A stretch of 64,000 bases of DNA. It comes from Desulfosarcina alkanivorans. Lineage in GTDB: Bacteria > Desulfobacterota > Desulfobacteria > Desulfobacterales > Desulfosarcinaceae. This document shows positions 38,717 to 47,660 of this stretch, one piece after another. Below the pieces are notes generated by a model. That model was not told the origin of the DNA, did no database searches, and saw only the letters and a program-made list of their open reading frames with translations. Both the position numbers and the translations under genes were made by a program. The number at the start of each line of letters is the position of its first letter. Position 1 is the stretch's first letter. The stretch spans positions 806,001-870,000 of the forward strand of contig NZ_AP021874.1 in NCBI RefSeq assembly GCF_009688945.1, in the 5' to 3' direction.

Positions 38717-39114
38717 CCCTTCCATTTTAACCGGCCAAAGAACGGGCCCCGGATTCCTTACAGATCCGGGGCCTGTCCGTGATTCGCGTGAAGATGCCTG
38801 CGGTTTTTTCAACCGTTGCGGCCAGGCCCGGGATCGCTGCCGACCGTCTCGGGATGATCGCTGACCGGGACGTCGCCGCTCCTTCCATCCGGAATGATTC
38901 ACGCATTCAGATGGGTGCGGCTATCGTGAACATGGTCTTCTCACCGGCGTTATTAATCCATAGTAGATCATAATTACAACCGCCGGGCACCTGGCCCTGA
39001 CCGTTGCCCTGACCGGGAAAATGAGGTAGGGTTCGAATCTGATTCAAAATCAGAATCTTGTTTGATTCAGTTCGCGGGTGCACGGCGGAAGCGACAACAT
39101 ATGGGGAACCTTAC
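38717..39114. other. Intergenic region upstream of the aldehyde:ferredoxin oxidoreductase
   Basis: These 398 bases hold a perfect 10-base stem (GGCCCCGGAT 38745-38754 / ATCCGGGGCC 38764-38773) just after elbB, without a T-run; a direct repeat GCCCTGACCG around 38990-39015; and the palindrome described separately at 39038-39054. No convincing gene is seen; a short open frame at 38779 lacks a ribosome-binding site. Confidence 0.45.
39036..39056. promoter_or_regulatory. Palindromic operator candidate before the AOR operon
   Basis: TCTGATT-CAA-AATCAGA (39038-39054) is a perfect 7-3-7 palindrome, extendable with one mismatch to ten-base half-sites. A further half-site-like TTTGATTCAG lies at 39061. 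The position, about 60 bases before the ATG, suits a regulator-binding site. Confidence 0.45.
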
Positions 39115-41535
39115 ATGAAGACCATCATCGGAACCAGCAATCGGATTATCGAGGTGAACCTGTCAACCGGGAAGACCACCGAGTTTCAAGTGGACGACAA
39201 TGACCGGCGGCGTTTTCTGGGAGGCAAGGGACTGGGCCTCAAACTGCTTTATGACCGAATGGCGCCGGGAATCGACCCGTTGGGGGAGGAAAACTACCTG
39301 GCCTTCATGATGGGTGTGCTGATGGGCACCGGCGCCCCCTGCACGGGGCGTTTCTCAGCCGTTACCAAATCCCCCCTGACCGGCATCATGGTGCATTCGT
39401 CCTGTGGCGGTCCGTTCGGGATGGCCCTGAAAACCGCCGGGTTCGACGGGTTGCTGGTCACCGGCAGGGCGCCGTCACCGGTGGTCCTTGACATTGATGA
39501 ACACGGGGCACGGATCGTGGACGGGGCCCATTGCTGGGGGATGGATACCCGCGACGCCCAGGAACAGTTGAACCCGGATGGAAACGCCGGGGTTCTGGCG
39601 ATCGGACCGGCCGGTGAAAACCGGGTCCCCATCGCCAACGTGACCTCCGGGCATCGTTATCTCGGGCGCGGCGGCCTGGGCGCGGTGATGGGGTCCAAGA
39701 ATCTGAAAGGCGTCGTTGCCCGGGGAAAAGCGGTAAAAATCGTCCCCGCGAACATGAAACTGTTCAGCCGCGCCAAAAAACGGGCGGGCAGCTATATCAA
39801 CAACAACCCGGTGACCGCCGACGATTACCGCCATTACGGCACCAGCAGCCACGTAAACTGGTGCAATGACAACGGCATTCTGCCGGTCAACAATTTCCAG
39901 GGAGGCAGCCATCCCCGGGCCGGGCAGGTGTCCGGGGAGGCCATGCGGCAGCGTTACAACGCCAGGCCCAGCACCTGTAAACCCTGTTCCATCATGTGCG
40001 GGCACAAGGGTACCCATGCGGACGGGAGCGTTCATCAGATTCCCGAATATGAAACCGTCGGCCTGCTGGGCCCCAATCTGGGTATTTTCGATCCGGATAC
40101 GATCACCGGATTCAGTGACCGCTGCAATCTGTTGGGACTCGACACCATCTCCGCCGGGGCCGTTTTGGCCTGGTGCATGGAAGCCGGTCAAAAAGGCCTG
40201 ATCAGTACCGGGTTGGCATTCGGATCCGATCAGGGGATCCTCCAGGCCCTGGATGACATGGCCCATCGCCGGGGGTTCGGCGACGAGATGGCCAACGGTA
40301 CCCGGCGATTGTCCCAACGATACGGCGGTGCAGATTTCGCTATCCAGATCAAGGGGCTGGAGATGCCTGCCTACGACCCAAGGGGATCCTGGGGCCAGGG
40401 GCTGGCCTATGCGGTGGCCAACCGGGGCGCCTGTCATCTGTCGGCCACCACCTTTGCCCTCGAAGTGACCTTTGGTTTTCTCAATCCCTATACCGTCCGC
40501 GCCAAAGCCCGCTTCGTCAAGTTTTTTGAGAACCTGTACGCGGCGGTCAACTCCCTGCACACCTGCCAGTTTACCGCCTACGCCTATGTGCTGGAGCCCC
40601 CCATCGTGAAATACACCCCCAAATGGTTGCTCGGCCTGACGATGCAGTACCTGCCGGGAGTGGCCATCATGCTCATGGACGTCAGCATTTTTTCCAAACT
40701 CTGGCGATCGGTGACGGGACTCCGGCTGAACCAGTGGCAGATGCTCAGGGCCGGCGCGCGGATCCATGTGCTCGAGCGCATCATGAACACCGGAGAGGGC
40801 ATTTCCCGGAAAGACGATATCCTGCCCAGGCGCTTTCTGGTCGAAGGGCGGGGATGCGACACCCGAAAACGAACGGTTCCCCTGCAGCCGATGCTCGATG
40901 CCTATTACCGGGTGCGGGGATATGATGCCCAGGGCATTCCCACCCCGAAAACATGCCGTGGCCTGGGTATCGACGCCAAAAGCCAAATCGCCACGGACCC
41001 GCGCATGGGCCATTTCAGGATGGTGTCACCCGGCGGCAAGCCTTTCAAACGGGCCTACCTGGCCATCATGCTCCTGGCCGTCGGGCGCGCCATCCAGGCT
41101 GCCTCCCGGGTGGATCGGGAGGTTCGGCGCGCCTTCGACACCATTCCGGACGGATTTACCTTCGCCCTGGCCGTTGCACCACAGGGCCCGGCCATGGTGG
41201 TGGGCAAAAACCGGGCAGGCCAGGTGAAATACCTGGGCGGCGACCCGGGAGAACGCTTCGTCGACCTGAGGCTGACCATTAAGAACATCGAGGCGGCGAT
41301 CCTGCTTTTCACCTTTCAGGAATCCACGGTTACGGCCGTGGCCAGGGACCGGATGATCGTGGATGGGGATATCCCCGCCGCCTGCACGGTGGTTCGCATT
41401 CTGGATATGGTGGAGGTGTTTCTTCTGCCCCGGTTGCTGGCTTCACTGGCGGTAAGGCGATACCCCCGATGGCCGCCCCTGCGCAAATATGGGGGTCGGC
41501 TTCTGATATACCTGCGGACGGTTGCAGGCTTTTAA
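39115..41535 (+). CDS. Tungsten-type aldehyde:ferredoxin oxidoreductase with C-terminal SCP2-like domain
   Basis: 806 residues, about 200 longer than typical AOR. Residues 1-620 are a full AOR: FLGGKGLGLKLLYDRM, the pterin-binding region, and [4Fe-4S] ligands Cys288, Cys291, Cys295 (CKPCSIMC) and probably Cys484 (HTCQF). AOR enzymes interconvert aldehydes and carboxylic acids using ferredoxin and a tungsto-bispyranopterin. Residues about 640-770 resemble a sterol-carrier-protein-2 domain (LRLTIKNIEAAILLF...TVTAVARDRMIVDGDIPAACTVVRIL), which would bind a hydrophobic chain. Followed within 50 bases by two iron-ADH genes. Confidence 0.9.
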   Translation: MKTIIGTSNRIIEVNLSTGKTTEFQVDDNDRRRFLGGKGLGLKLLYDRMAPGIDPLGEENYLAFMMGVLMGTGAPCTGRFSAVTKSPLTGIMVHSSCGGPFGMALKTAGFDGLLVTGRAPSPVVLDIDEHGARIVDGAHCWGMDTRDAQEQLNPDGNAGVLAIGPAGENRVPIANVTSGHRYLGRGGLGAVMGSKNLKGVVARGKAVKIVPANMKLFSRAKKRAGSYINNNPVTADDYRHYGTSSHVNWCNDNGILPVNNFQGGSHPRAGQVSGEAMRQRYNARPSTCKPCSIMCGHKGTHADGSVHQIPEYETVGLLGPNLGIFDPDTITGFSDRCNLLGLDTISAGAVLAWCMEAGQKGLISTGLAFGSDQGILQALDDMAHRRGFGDEMANGTRRLSQRYGGADFAIQIKGLEMPAYDPRGSWGQGLAYAVANRGACHLSATTFALEVTFGFLNPYTVRAKARFVKFFENLYAAVNSLHTCQFTAYAYVLEPPIVKYTPKWLLGLTMQYLPGVAIMLMDVSIFSKLWRSVTGLRLNQWQMLRAGARIHVLERIMNTGEGISRKDDILPRRFLVEGRGCDTRKRTVPLQPMLDAYYRVRGYDAQGIPTPKTCRGLGIDAKSQIATDPRMGHFRMVSPGGKPFKRAYLAIMLLAVGRAIQAASRVDREVRRAFDTIPDGFTFALAVAPQGPAMVVGKNRAGQVKYLGGDPGERFVDLRLTIKNIEAAILLFTFQESTVTAVARDRMIVDGDIPAACTVVRILDMVEVFLLPRLLASLAVRRYPRWPPLRKYGGRLLIYLRTVAGF

Positions 41536-41580
41536 GCCATGGCCGTGAATCGCGGCGCTGTTTTTATCAAGGAGAATACG

Positions 41581-42750
41581 ATGCAGCTACCCGGTGAATT
41601 TTCCTTTTCCTGCCCATTGAAAATCAACTGTGGCCGCCATTCACTGGCCCACCTGCCCGTCGAACTGTCCGCGGTCGGCGCCAGCGCACCACTGATACTG
41701 GCCAACCGTGACCGGGTTGGTAAAAAACGGGTCAAAACGGTGGTCGATGCATTCAAAACATCCGGATTGACGCTGGGCGTTTACGACCGGTTGAGCGGCG
41801 AACCGGACCCGGAGATGATATCCTTACTGGCGCGGATGTACCGTGACGGCGGCTGTGACAGCGTCGTTGCCGTGGGCAGCGGTTCGGTGGTGGATACGGC
41901 CAAATGCCTGAACCTGATCGTTTCGGCGGGGGACGGCGGGGATGCCGCTGGCCAGGAGAGAAACGATGCGGACCCGGGGCCGCTGCGGCCGTTGATGATG
42001 GTTGCCACGCCCGGCGGAAACGGCGACGAAGCGACAGGCTATGCCAGCGACGGCAGCCGCCGTCTGTGTTCCCGGCGGCTGATTCCAGCCGCGGCGTTTA
42101 TCGACCCGGCGATGATGGACGGGCAAGACAGCCGGGAGGTCGCCGATGGGGCGCTGATTGCGCTGGTCCACGCCGTGGAGGCCTTTCTGGATGACGCTGC
42201 CGGACCGATGTGCCGCGCATATGCCCACACGGCTATCGGCCTGATAACCCAATACCTGCCCCCGGCCCTGGGAAAAACCGAGCGTAAAAAAAGCCTCTGT
42301 GCGGTGGTCAACGGACAGGTGGCCGCAGGTTGCGCGTTTTCTGCCGTATCGCCGGGGATTTGCCACACCCTGGCTCTCGGGCTGAACGAACCGGGGGGAC
42401 CTCCCCGGGGATTTTTGATGGCCATGCTGCTGCCGTATCTGTTGGCAGAGGCCGGAAACACCGGTTCGGATCAAGTGGGCCAGCTGCTCTACCCCATGGT
42501 GGGCACGGACCTTTTCGCGATGACAGCGCCCGACTTGAAAACGCCGCGCACCATTGCCCTGCTGTGGGAGTTTTTCGATGGCCTCAACGCCCGTCTGGAT
42601 TCGAAGATTCCAGCGTCCCTGGATCAGGCCGGATTGACGGAAGAACAGATCCAGCGTGCCCGCTCCCGGGGCGAACGCGGCCGCATCGATGATTGCCTGG
42701 AACGCATTATCGAAACCGCCCGGGCGGGTGAGGGCGTCATGACCGGATGA
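41581..42750 (+). CDS. Iron-type alcohol dehydrogenase paralogue, metal site degenerate
   Basis: 389 residues from an ATG with AAGGAG. It aligns along its length with the next gene (FSCPLKINCGRHSL, VAVGSGSVVDTAK), so it is a type III ADH homologue. However, the metal site is eroded: the expected DALTH reads IALVH, GHSVG reads LGLN, and the VPHG motif reads PPRG. Only one of four expected ligands (the His of VHAVEA) remains. The frame is intact and long, so it is probably a functional pseudoenzyme, subunit or binding protein rather than a decaying gene. Confidence 0.82.
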   Translation: MQLPGEFSFSCPLKINCGRHSLAHLPVELSAVGASAPLILANRDRVGKKRVKTVVDAFKTSGLTLGVYDRLSGEPDPEMISLLARMYRDGGCDSVVAVGSGSVVDTAKCLNLIVSAGDGGDAAGQERNDADPGPLRPLMMVATPGGNGDEATGYASDGSRRLCSRRLIPAAAFIDPAMMDGQDSREVADGALIALVHAVEAFLDDAAGPMCRAYAHTAIGLITQYLPPALGKTERKKSLCAVVNGQVAAGCAFSAVSPGICHTLALGLNEPGGPPRGFLMAMLLPYLLAEAGNTGSDQVGQLLYPMVGTDLFAMTAPDLKTPRTIALLWEFFDGLNARLDSKIPASLDQAGLTEEQIQRARSRGERGRIDDCLERIIETARAGEGVMTG

Positions 42751-42801
42751 CGCGGCCGGCCGCAGGCTGAATTTAACGACTCTCTTTCACAGGAGCTGAC
42801 C

Positions 42802-44064
42802 ATGCATTTCCCGGGCTACTACGAATTTTTCTGCCCCGTTAACACCGTCGCCGGCCACCAGGCCTTGGAAAAGATACCCCGACTGGTTCAACGGCTGGGT
42901 GCCAGGCGCCCCATGATCATCACGGACAAGGGGGTTGCTGCGGCCGGGCTGGTGGATATCGTTTCGGACGCCATCACCCCGGGCATCCACATCGGAGCCG
43001 TGGAAGACGACGTTCCCCCGGATTCCGACCTGAAAGCCGTTCACCGCCTTGCCGCTGTGTACCGGGAAAAGGGCTGTGATGCCATTGTGGCCGTGGGAGG
43101 CGGTTCGGTGATGGATACGGCCAAAGGTGTGAATATCATCGTATCTGAAGATGCCGATGACCTGATGCAGTTTTCCGGTGCCGGCAGGCTGACGCGGCCG
43201 CTGAAACCGCTGGTGGCTGTTCCGACCACCGCCGGCACCGGCTCCGAGGTTACGCTGGTGGCGGTGATTGCCGACCATGAGCGAAATTTGAAAATGCTTT
43301 TCACTTCCTATTTCCTGCTGCCCGATGCGGCCGTCCTGGATCCGCGCATGACCCTGACGCTGCCGCCGGCTGTTACGGCGGCCACGGCCATGGATGCACT
43401 GACCCATGCCATCGAGGCCTACACCTGCCTGGCCAAGAATCCGGTAAGCGATGCCCACGCCCTGATGGCCGTTGAATTGATTGGTCAAAATTTAATGAGT
43501 GTGATAAAGGAGCCGGACGATGCCGATGGCCGACTGGCGCTGGCCGTGGGGGCCAACCTTGCCGGGGTGGCTTTCTCCAATGCCATGGTCGGCATGGTCC
43601 ACACGCTGGGCCATTCGGTGGGAGCGGTATGCGGTGTGCCACATGGCGCCTGCATGGCCATTTTGCTGCCCTATGGTCTGGAGTACAACATGCATAAAAA
43701 CAGCCATCTGGCCGCTCAGCTGTTGCTTCCCCTGGCCGGGGTGCAGACTTATGCGCGCACCCCGGCCCATCTTCGTGCGCAGCAGCTCGTTGCTGTCATA
43801 CGGCAGTTGAACCAGCGCCTTCATCAGCAGACCGGCGGGCGGCACGCCCGTTTTTTCAAGGAAATTACGGGGCCGGACGGCAACGCCAGCGTGCCGGTGG
43901 AAAAGTTGAACGACATTGCGGATAAAGCCATGGGGGACGGCTCCATTTTTTACAATCCCGAGGAAATAGACCGTGACGATCTGATCATGGTCATGTCACA
44001 CGCGTGGGAGGGAACCCCGCTCGATCGAAATCTCGTCAGAAGAGGCAGCCTTCAGATCCGATGA
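42802..44064 (+). CDS. Iron-containing alcohol dehydrogenase
   Basis: 420 residues. NAD-binding [10 protein letters not shown] and all four metal ligands are present: Asp and His in [10 protein letters not shown], and two His in [16 protein letters not shown]. It oxidises alcohols or reduces aldehydes with NAD(P)H; with the upstream AOR it could connect an acid, its aldehyde and its alcohol. AGGAG precedes the ATG. The stop overlaps the gpt start (ATGA). Confidence 0.93.
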   Translation: MHFPGYYEFFCPVNTVAGHQALEKIPRLVQRLGARRPMIITDKGVAAAGLVDIVSDAITPGIHIGAVEDDVPPDSDLKAVHRLAAVYREKGCDAIVAVGGGSVMDTAKGVNIIVSEDADDLMQFSGAGRLTRPLKPLVAVPTTAGTGSEVTLVAVIADHERNLKMLFTSYFLLPDAAVLDPRMTLTLPPAVTAATAMDALTHAIEAYTCLAKNPVSDAHALMAVELIGQNLMSVIKEPDDADGRLALAVGANLAGVAFSNAMVGMVHTLGHSVGAVCGVPHGACMAILLPYGLEYNMHKNSHLAAQLLLPLAGVQTYARTPAHLRAQQLVAVIRQLNQRLHQQTGGRHARFFKEITGPDGNASVPVEKLNDIADKAMGDGSIFYNPEEIDRDDLIMVMSHAWEGTPLDRNLVRRGSLQIR

Positions 44065-44558
44065 CCACCACCAACAAAGACACGTATAATCGAACCTATC
44101 CCATTTCGTGGGAACAACTGCAACGGGACGCAAGGGCGCTCTCATGGCGCCTGATTGAACTGGGTCCCTGGCAGGGCATCATTGCCATTACCCGTGGCGG
44201 GCTGGTTCCGGCCGCCATCATTGCCAGGGAACTGGATATCCGCCTGGTTGACACCGTCTGCATTGCCAGTTACGCTGGGCGGCGTCGGGGACAGATCCAG
44301 GTGCTCAAAGCCACCTCCGGGGACGGGGACGGCTGGCTGCTGATCGATGATCTGGTGGATACCGGCAAGACGGCCAGGCTGGTCCGCGAAATGATTCCCA
44401 AGGCTCATTTTGCCACCGTATACGCCAAGCCGGCCGGACGCCCCCTGGTGGACACCTTTATGACCGAGGTCAGCCAGGATACCTGGATCCTGTTCCCCTG
44501 GGATTCCGAAATTCAGTTTGCAAAACCCATTGCAGGACGAAAACAGCAGGACGTGTAG
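44061..44558 (+). CDS. gpt: Xanthine(-guanine) phosphoribosyltransferase
   Basis: 165 residues of the type I phosphoribosyltransferase fold. The PRPP loop is [13 protein letters not shown], with an N-terminal [21 protein letters not shown] and the C-terminal [10 protein letters not shown] characteristic of Gpt. It salvages xanthine and guanine to their nucleotides. The E. coli enzyme is 152 residues. Coupling to an ADH gene by ATGA is odd and may reflect operon rearrangement. Confidence 0.9.
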   Translation: MTTTNKDTYNRTYPISWEQLQRDARALSWRLIELGPWQGIIAITRGGLVPAAIIARELDIRLVDTVCIASYAGRRRGQIQVLKATSGDGDGWLLIDDLVDTGKTARLVREMIPKAHFATVYAKPAGRPLVDTFMTEVSQDTWILFPWDSEIQFAKPIAGRKQQDV

Positions 44559-44596
44559 CCATGATGCCCGCTTTATGGACCAAGGAGACCGTTGCA

Positions 44597-45553
44597 ATGC
44601 GAATCAGGGTGATCGTTTTCATCGCAGCCGTTGTGATGACGGGCTGTGTCCATCTGGACATTCAAAAAAATATCGACGCGCTGGGTCGGATAGAGCCGGG
44701 CGACACCCAGGCGGCCGTTTTTGAAACCATGGGCCCCCCCGATCTCAGAAACGATATCAACGACCGCCGCTTCGTGGTCTTTTACCAGACCAAAACCGGC
44801 AAGGCCGACGGGACAACGCCCTTGACCGCGCTGTGCACACCGATCGCTTTCGAGAACGGGAAGGTGGTCGAGGTCGGAAATGATTTGACCGATCAGTGGA
44901 CCCGGGAGGAAGAAGAACGCCAACGACAGGCAGAGATTGCAGAAAAAGCCCGGCGGGAAGCGAAAATGGCCGAATTGGCCCGGCAACGGGCGGAAACCGA
45001 ACGCCGGGATAAAATCGCCGCCCTCGAAAAAAAAGTGAAACCCGTACCCGTCTCCAATGCCGCGTTGAACCTGAAGTTATATCGCCAGTTAAGGGATCTG
45101 GATCCGGATAATTCCCGATACCAGAAAAAAGTGGCCTTTTACGAAGAACGGCTGGTCCGGCAAAAAAAAGCGCGGCAGGATCGCGCCGCCCGCAAGGCCA
45201 AAGAAAGGCAGCGGCGTGAATGGGAACAGGCCCGGGATACACGCAATAAGCAGCTGCGGCATTATACCGGCAACGGCACTGCCGAGATGGCCGTGCACGA
45301 CATGGGCAGCGGATCCCTCTACGTATGGGTGAAAAACGTGAGCCAGCAGATTATCACCACCCACCCCGACTATTTCACCCTTTTGGACAGTGACCGCAAC
45401 CCGGCCAGGTGTGAGATCAGCGACAGCCTGGACAGCGTCCTGGAGCCCGGCGGCATTTCCCACGGCAAGATTGATTTCAGCAGGGAGGTCCAGCCCGGCG
45501 AGTTGATCTTCCAGAACCGGGAATCGGGACGGATCAGCAAACTGTTTCAATAA
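44597..45553 (+). CDS. Lipoprotein with BamE-like N-terminal region and coiled coil
   Basis: 318 residues from the ATG after AAGGAGA. Signal peptide MRIRVIVFIAAVVMTGC with lipobox MTGC (Cys17). Residues 20-100 (ALGRIEPGDTQAAVFETMGPPDLRND...VFYQT) have the SmpA/BamE-like pattern of small outer-membrane lipoproteins. Residues about 110-230 are a highly charged Arg/Glu-rich coiled coil. The C-terminal 80 residues look beta-rich (GSLYVWVKNVSQQIITTHPDYFTLLD). Function unknown; a strong terminator follows. Confidence 0.75.
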   Translation: MRIRVIVFIAAVVMTGCVHLDIQKNIDALGRIEPGDTQAAVFETMGPPDLRNDINDRRFVVFYQTKTGKADGTTPLTALCTPIAFENGKVVEVGNDLTDQWTREEEERQRQAEIAEKARREAKMAELARQRAETERRDKIAALEKKVKPVPVSNAALNLKLYRQLRDLDPDNSRYQKKVAFYEERLVRQKKARQDRAARKAKERQRREWEQARDTRNKQLRHYTGNGTAEMAVHDMGSGSLYVWVKNVSQQIITTHPDYFTLLDSDRNPARCEISDSLDSVLEPGGISHGKIDFSREVQPGELIFQNRESGRISKLFQ

Positions 45554-45585
45554 ACAGTTCCAGTCAACAGACCCTTTCCGAAAAG

Positions 45586-45624
45586 AAAACCGCACGGCCC
45601 CTCCACGGGATGTGCGGTTTTTAC
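45586..45624. terminator. Intrinsic terminator, probably bidirectional
   Basis: AAAACCGCAC (45586-45595) and GTGCGGTTTT (45612-45621) form a perfect 10-base stem, with a T-run on each strand at its far side. It ends the lipoprotein gene and may also stop transcripts from the minus-strand TRAP operon. Confidence 0.82.
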
Positions 45625-45689
45625 GTTTCAACGGGGCTTTATCTGTAAGCGTTTGCGGGGTTGAAGCGATCAACGTGTTGAAAACACCA

Positions 45690-45806
45690 AACGGCAGGCG
45701 TTTACACGGTGCCGCAGATGCAAGGCGGCGGGCATGCAGGCGCGCTGCTTGTACTTCAAAAGCCCGGCAACGGAGCAGATGCGGTACCCTGTGAACGCTT
45801 GCCGTT
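45690..45806. repeat. 117-bp imperfect palindromic element
   Basis: The end arms 45690-45715 (starting AACGGCAGGCGTTTACAC) and 45781-45806 (ending GAACGCTTGCCGTT) are inverted copies matching at about 22 of 26 bases. The right arm includes the stop codon of the minus-strand dctM. Such structures are typical of dispersed MITE or REP elements, but no other copy is in this window. Confidence 0.5.
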
Positions 45807-47106
45807 ATTTCATCAACCCGGGCAGGAACAGGGCGATCTGGGGAAAGGGGATCATCAGCGCCACCCCCGCAACCAGAGCGACCAGCAAGGGTATGACCCC
45901 TTTGAAAATGACCTCCAGGGGGACGGTCCGCGCCACGCCGGAGACCACATAGACATTGACGCCCACCGGCGGGGTGATGACCCCGATCTGGGTGACCAGA
46001 ACGATAATGACGCCGAACCACATGGGGTCGTAACCCATTGAGATGATGACCGGATAAAAGATGGGCACGGTCAGCATGATAAAGGCCAGGGCATCGATAA
46101 AACAGCCTCCCACCAGGTAGACGCCGATAATCAGGGCCATGATGAGATAAGGCGGCAGGTTGAAGCCGGTCACCCAGCTGGCCACATCGAAAGGGATCCG
46201 GGTGATGGCCAGAAAATGGCCGAAAATGGTGGCGCCGGCCACGATCACCAGGACCATGCAGGATATACGGGTGGTTTCAAAAAGTGCCTGGATGAAGCCT
46301 TTTACGGTGATGTTTCTACGCGCAGTGGCGATGATCAGGGTCCCCATGGCACCAATGGCGCCGGCTTCCGTCGGCGTGAAGATGCCGAAGAAGAGACCGC
46401 CCATGACAAGGGCAAACAGGATCAGGGTTTCCACCAGACCGGCCAGGGATGCCAGCTTCTCCTTCAAGGTGGTACGGGGTCCCCGGGGGGCTACTTCCGG
46501 CCGCAGGGTGGCCCAGACGACCACGGCCAGGATAAACAGCCCGGTGAGCATGACGCCGGGCACGATGCCGGCCATGAACAGCTTGCCGATGGACTGCTCG
46601 GTCATGATGCCGTAAATGATGAAAATGACGCTGGGCGGGATCAGGATGCCCAGGCTGCCACCGGCGGCCACGACGCCGGTGGCCAGACTGTCCTGGTAGT
46701 TGTATTTTTTCATTTCCGGCAGAGTGACGGCGGCCATGGTGGCGGCGGTGGCGTTGGTGGACCCGCAGATGGCCGAAAAACCCGTGCAGGCACCCAGCGT
46801 GGCCACGGCCATGCCGCCGGGCCAGTGGCCGATGAACGTGTAGGCCACCTTGAACAGCCGGCTGCTGATCCCCGAATGAAAGGCGATCTGGCCCATCAGG
46901 ATAAACAGCGGAATGACGGTCAGGTTATAAGAACCGAAGACATCGAACAGATCTTTGGCCATTAGGTTGAGGGCCGCGTCCACGGTGACGATATAACCAA
47001 AACCGGCCACGCCCAGAAGGGCCATTAGAAAACCAACGGGCATTTTGGTAAAGATCAGGACAAACAACAAAATGAGGCCGGCGATGCCGGCCATAGTGGG
47101 ACTCAT
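45805..47106 (-). CDS. dctM: TRAP transporter large permease, DctM family (second system)
   Basis: 433 residues with about a dozen hydrophobic segments. Motifs: FSAICGSTNATAATMAAVTLPEM, AAGGSLGILIPPSVIFIIYG, VGGCFIDALAFIMLTVPIFYPVI and TPPVGVNVYVVSGVA. AAGGAA precedes the ATG at 47106; a TTG two codons earlier is possible. Last gene of the minus-strand DctP-DctQ-DctM operon. It differs clearly from the DctM at 11833. Confidence 0.93.
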   Translation of the reverse strand: MSPTMAGIAGLILLFVLIFTKMPVGFLMALLGVAGFGYIVTVDAALNLMAKDLFDVFGSYNLTVIPLFILMGQIAFHSGISSRLFKVAYTFIGHWPGGMAVATLGACTGFSAICGSTNATAATMAAVTLPEMKKYNYQDSLATGVVAAGGSLGILIPPSVIFIIYGIMTEQSIGKLFMAGIVPGVMLTGLFILAVVVWATLRPEVAPRGPRTTLKEKLASLAGLVETLILFALVMGGLFFGIFTPTEAGAIGAMGTLIIATARRNITVKGFIQALFETTRISCMVLVIVAGATIFGHFLAITRIPFDVASWVTGFNLPPYLIMALIIGVYLVGGCFIDALAFIMLTVPIFYPVIISMGYDPMWFGVIIVLVTQIGVITPPVGVNVYVVSGVARTVPLEVIFKGVIPLLVALVAGVALMIPFPQIALFLPGLMK

Positions 47107-47154
47107 CGACAATTCCTTACTGTGTTATGGCTTTGGGTATCCCTCAACGTTGGT

Positions 47155-47646
47155 CTAAACGGGCGTCCTGAAAGTTTTCAGCGACCATGACGCACAATGG
47201 ACGTATAGCACCACACTCAGCATGGCACATCCGATGGCGATGCCGAGAACGAACGGGTGGATAGGCATCTGCAGTGTCATGGACACCTCGCCGCTGGCCT
47301 TCAGATCGCGCGAGTACAGCAGGCACTGGCGACCCAGAACGGTGAACAGCAGTGCGCAGATGCCGGCATTGATGGCTTCAACGGCATGCTGCAGCCGTTT
47401 GGGGAAACGCTGTACCAAAAAATCGACGGCGATGTGCCCGTGGTCGACGGAAGTGCGGGCCAGGGAAAAAGAAACGAAGACGGCGCCCAGCATACCCACG
47501 ATTTCGTAAGTGCCGGGAATGGGGTGACGAAAAAAGCGCAATACCACATCCAGGCAGGTCAGCGCCATCATCCCCACCACAGCGGCGGCGGCAATGCCGT
47601 TGAAAAACGAGGCCAGTCGGCCAACCAGGCGTTCAATCCGATTCAA
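47155..47646 (-). CDS. dctQ: TRAP transporter small permease, DctQ family (second system)
   Basis: 163 residues, four hydrophobic segments (for example AAAAVVGMMALTCLDVVLRF and LGAVFVSFSLARTSVDHGH). The conserved VDHGHIAVDFLVQRFP stretch is typical of DctQ. The start appears to be TTG with GGGAG eight bases upstream; no ATG suits the frame before residue 26. It lies 14 bases after the dctP stop. Confidence 0.85.
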   Translation of the reverse strand: MNRIERLVGRLASFFNGIAAAAVVGMMALTCLDVVLRFFRHPIPGTYEIVGMLGAVFVSFSLARTSVDHGHIAVDFLVQRFPKRLQHAVEAINAGICALLFTVLGRQCLLYSRDLKASGEVSMTLQMPIHPFVLGIAIGCAMLSVVLYVHCASWSLKTFRTPV

Positions 47647-47660
47647 TGCATCGCTCCCGA

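Noticed and set aside
38985..39015. TGGCCCTGACCGTTGCC as a sigma-54 promoter
   Set aside because: The GG-to-GC distance is 11 rather than the strict 10 bases, and the elements lie inside a direct repeat.
39029..39040. GGTTCGAATC, like a tRNA T-arm
   Set aside because: No acceptor, D or anticodon stem can be built in the surrounding 80 bases.
39475..41013. 512-codon open frame on the minus strand
   Set aside because: Antisense to the aldehyde:ferredoxin oxidoreductase; GC-rich shadow frame.
41581..42750. Calling the degenerate iron-ADH a pseudogene
   Set aside because: No frameshift or internal stop is present, it has a good ribosome-binding site, and overall conservation is high; pseudoenzyme fits better.
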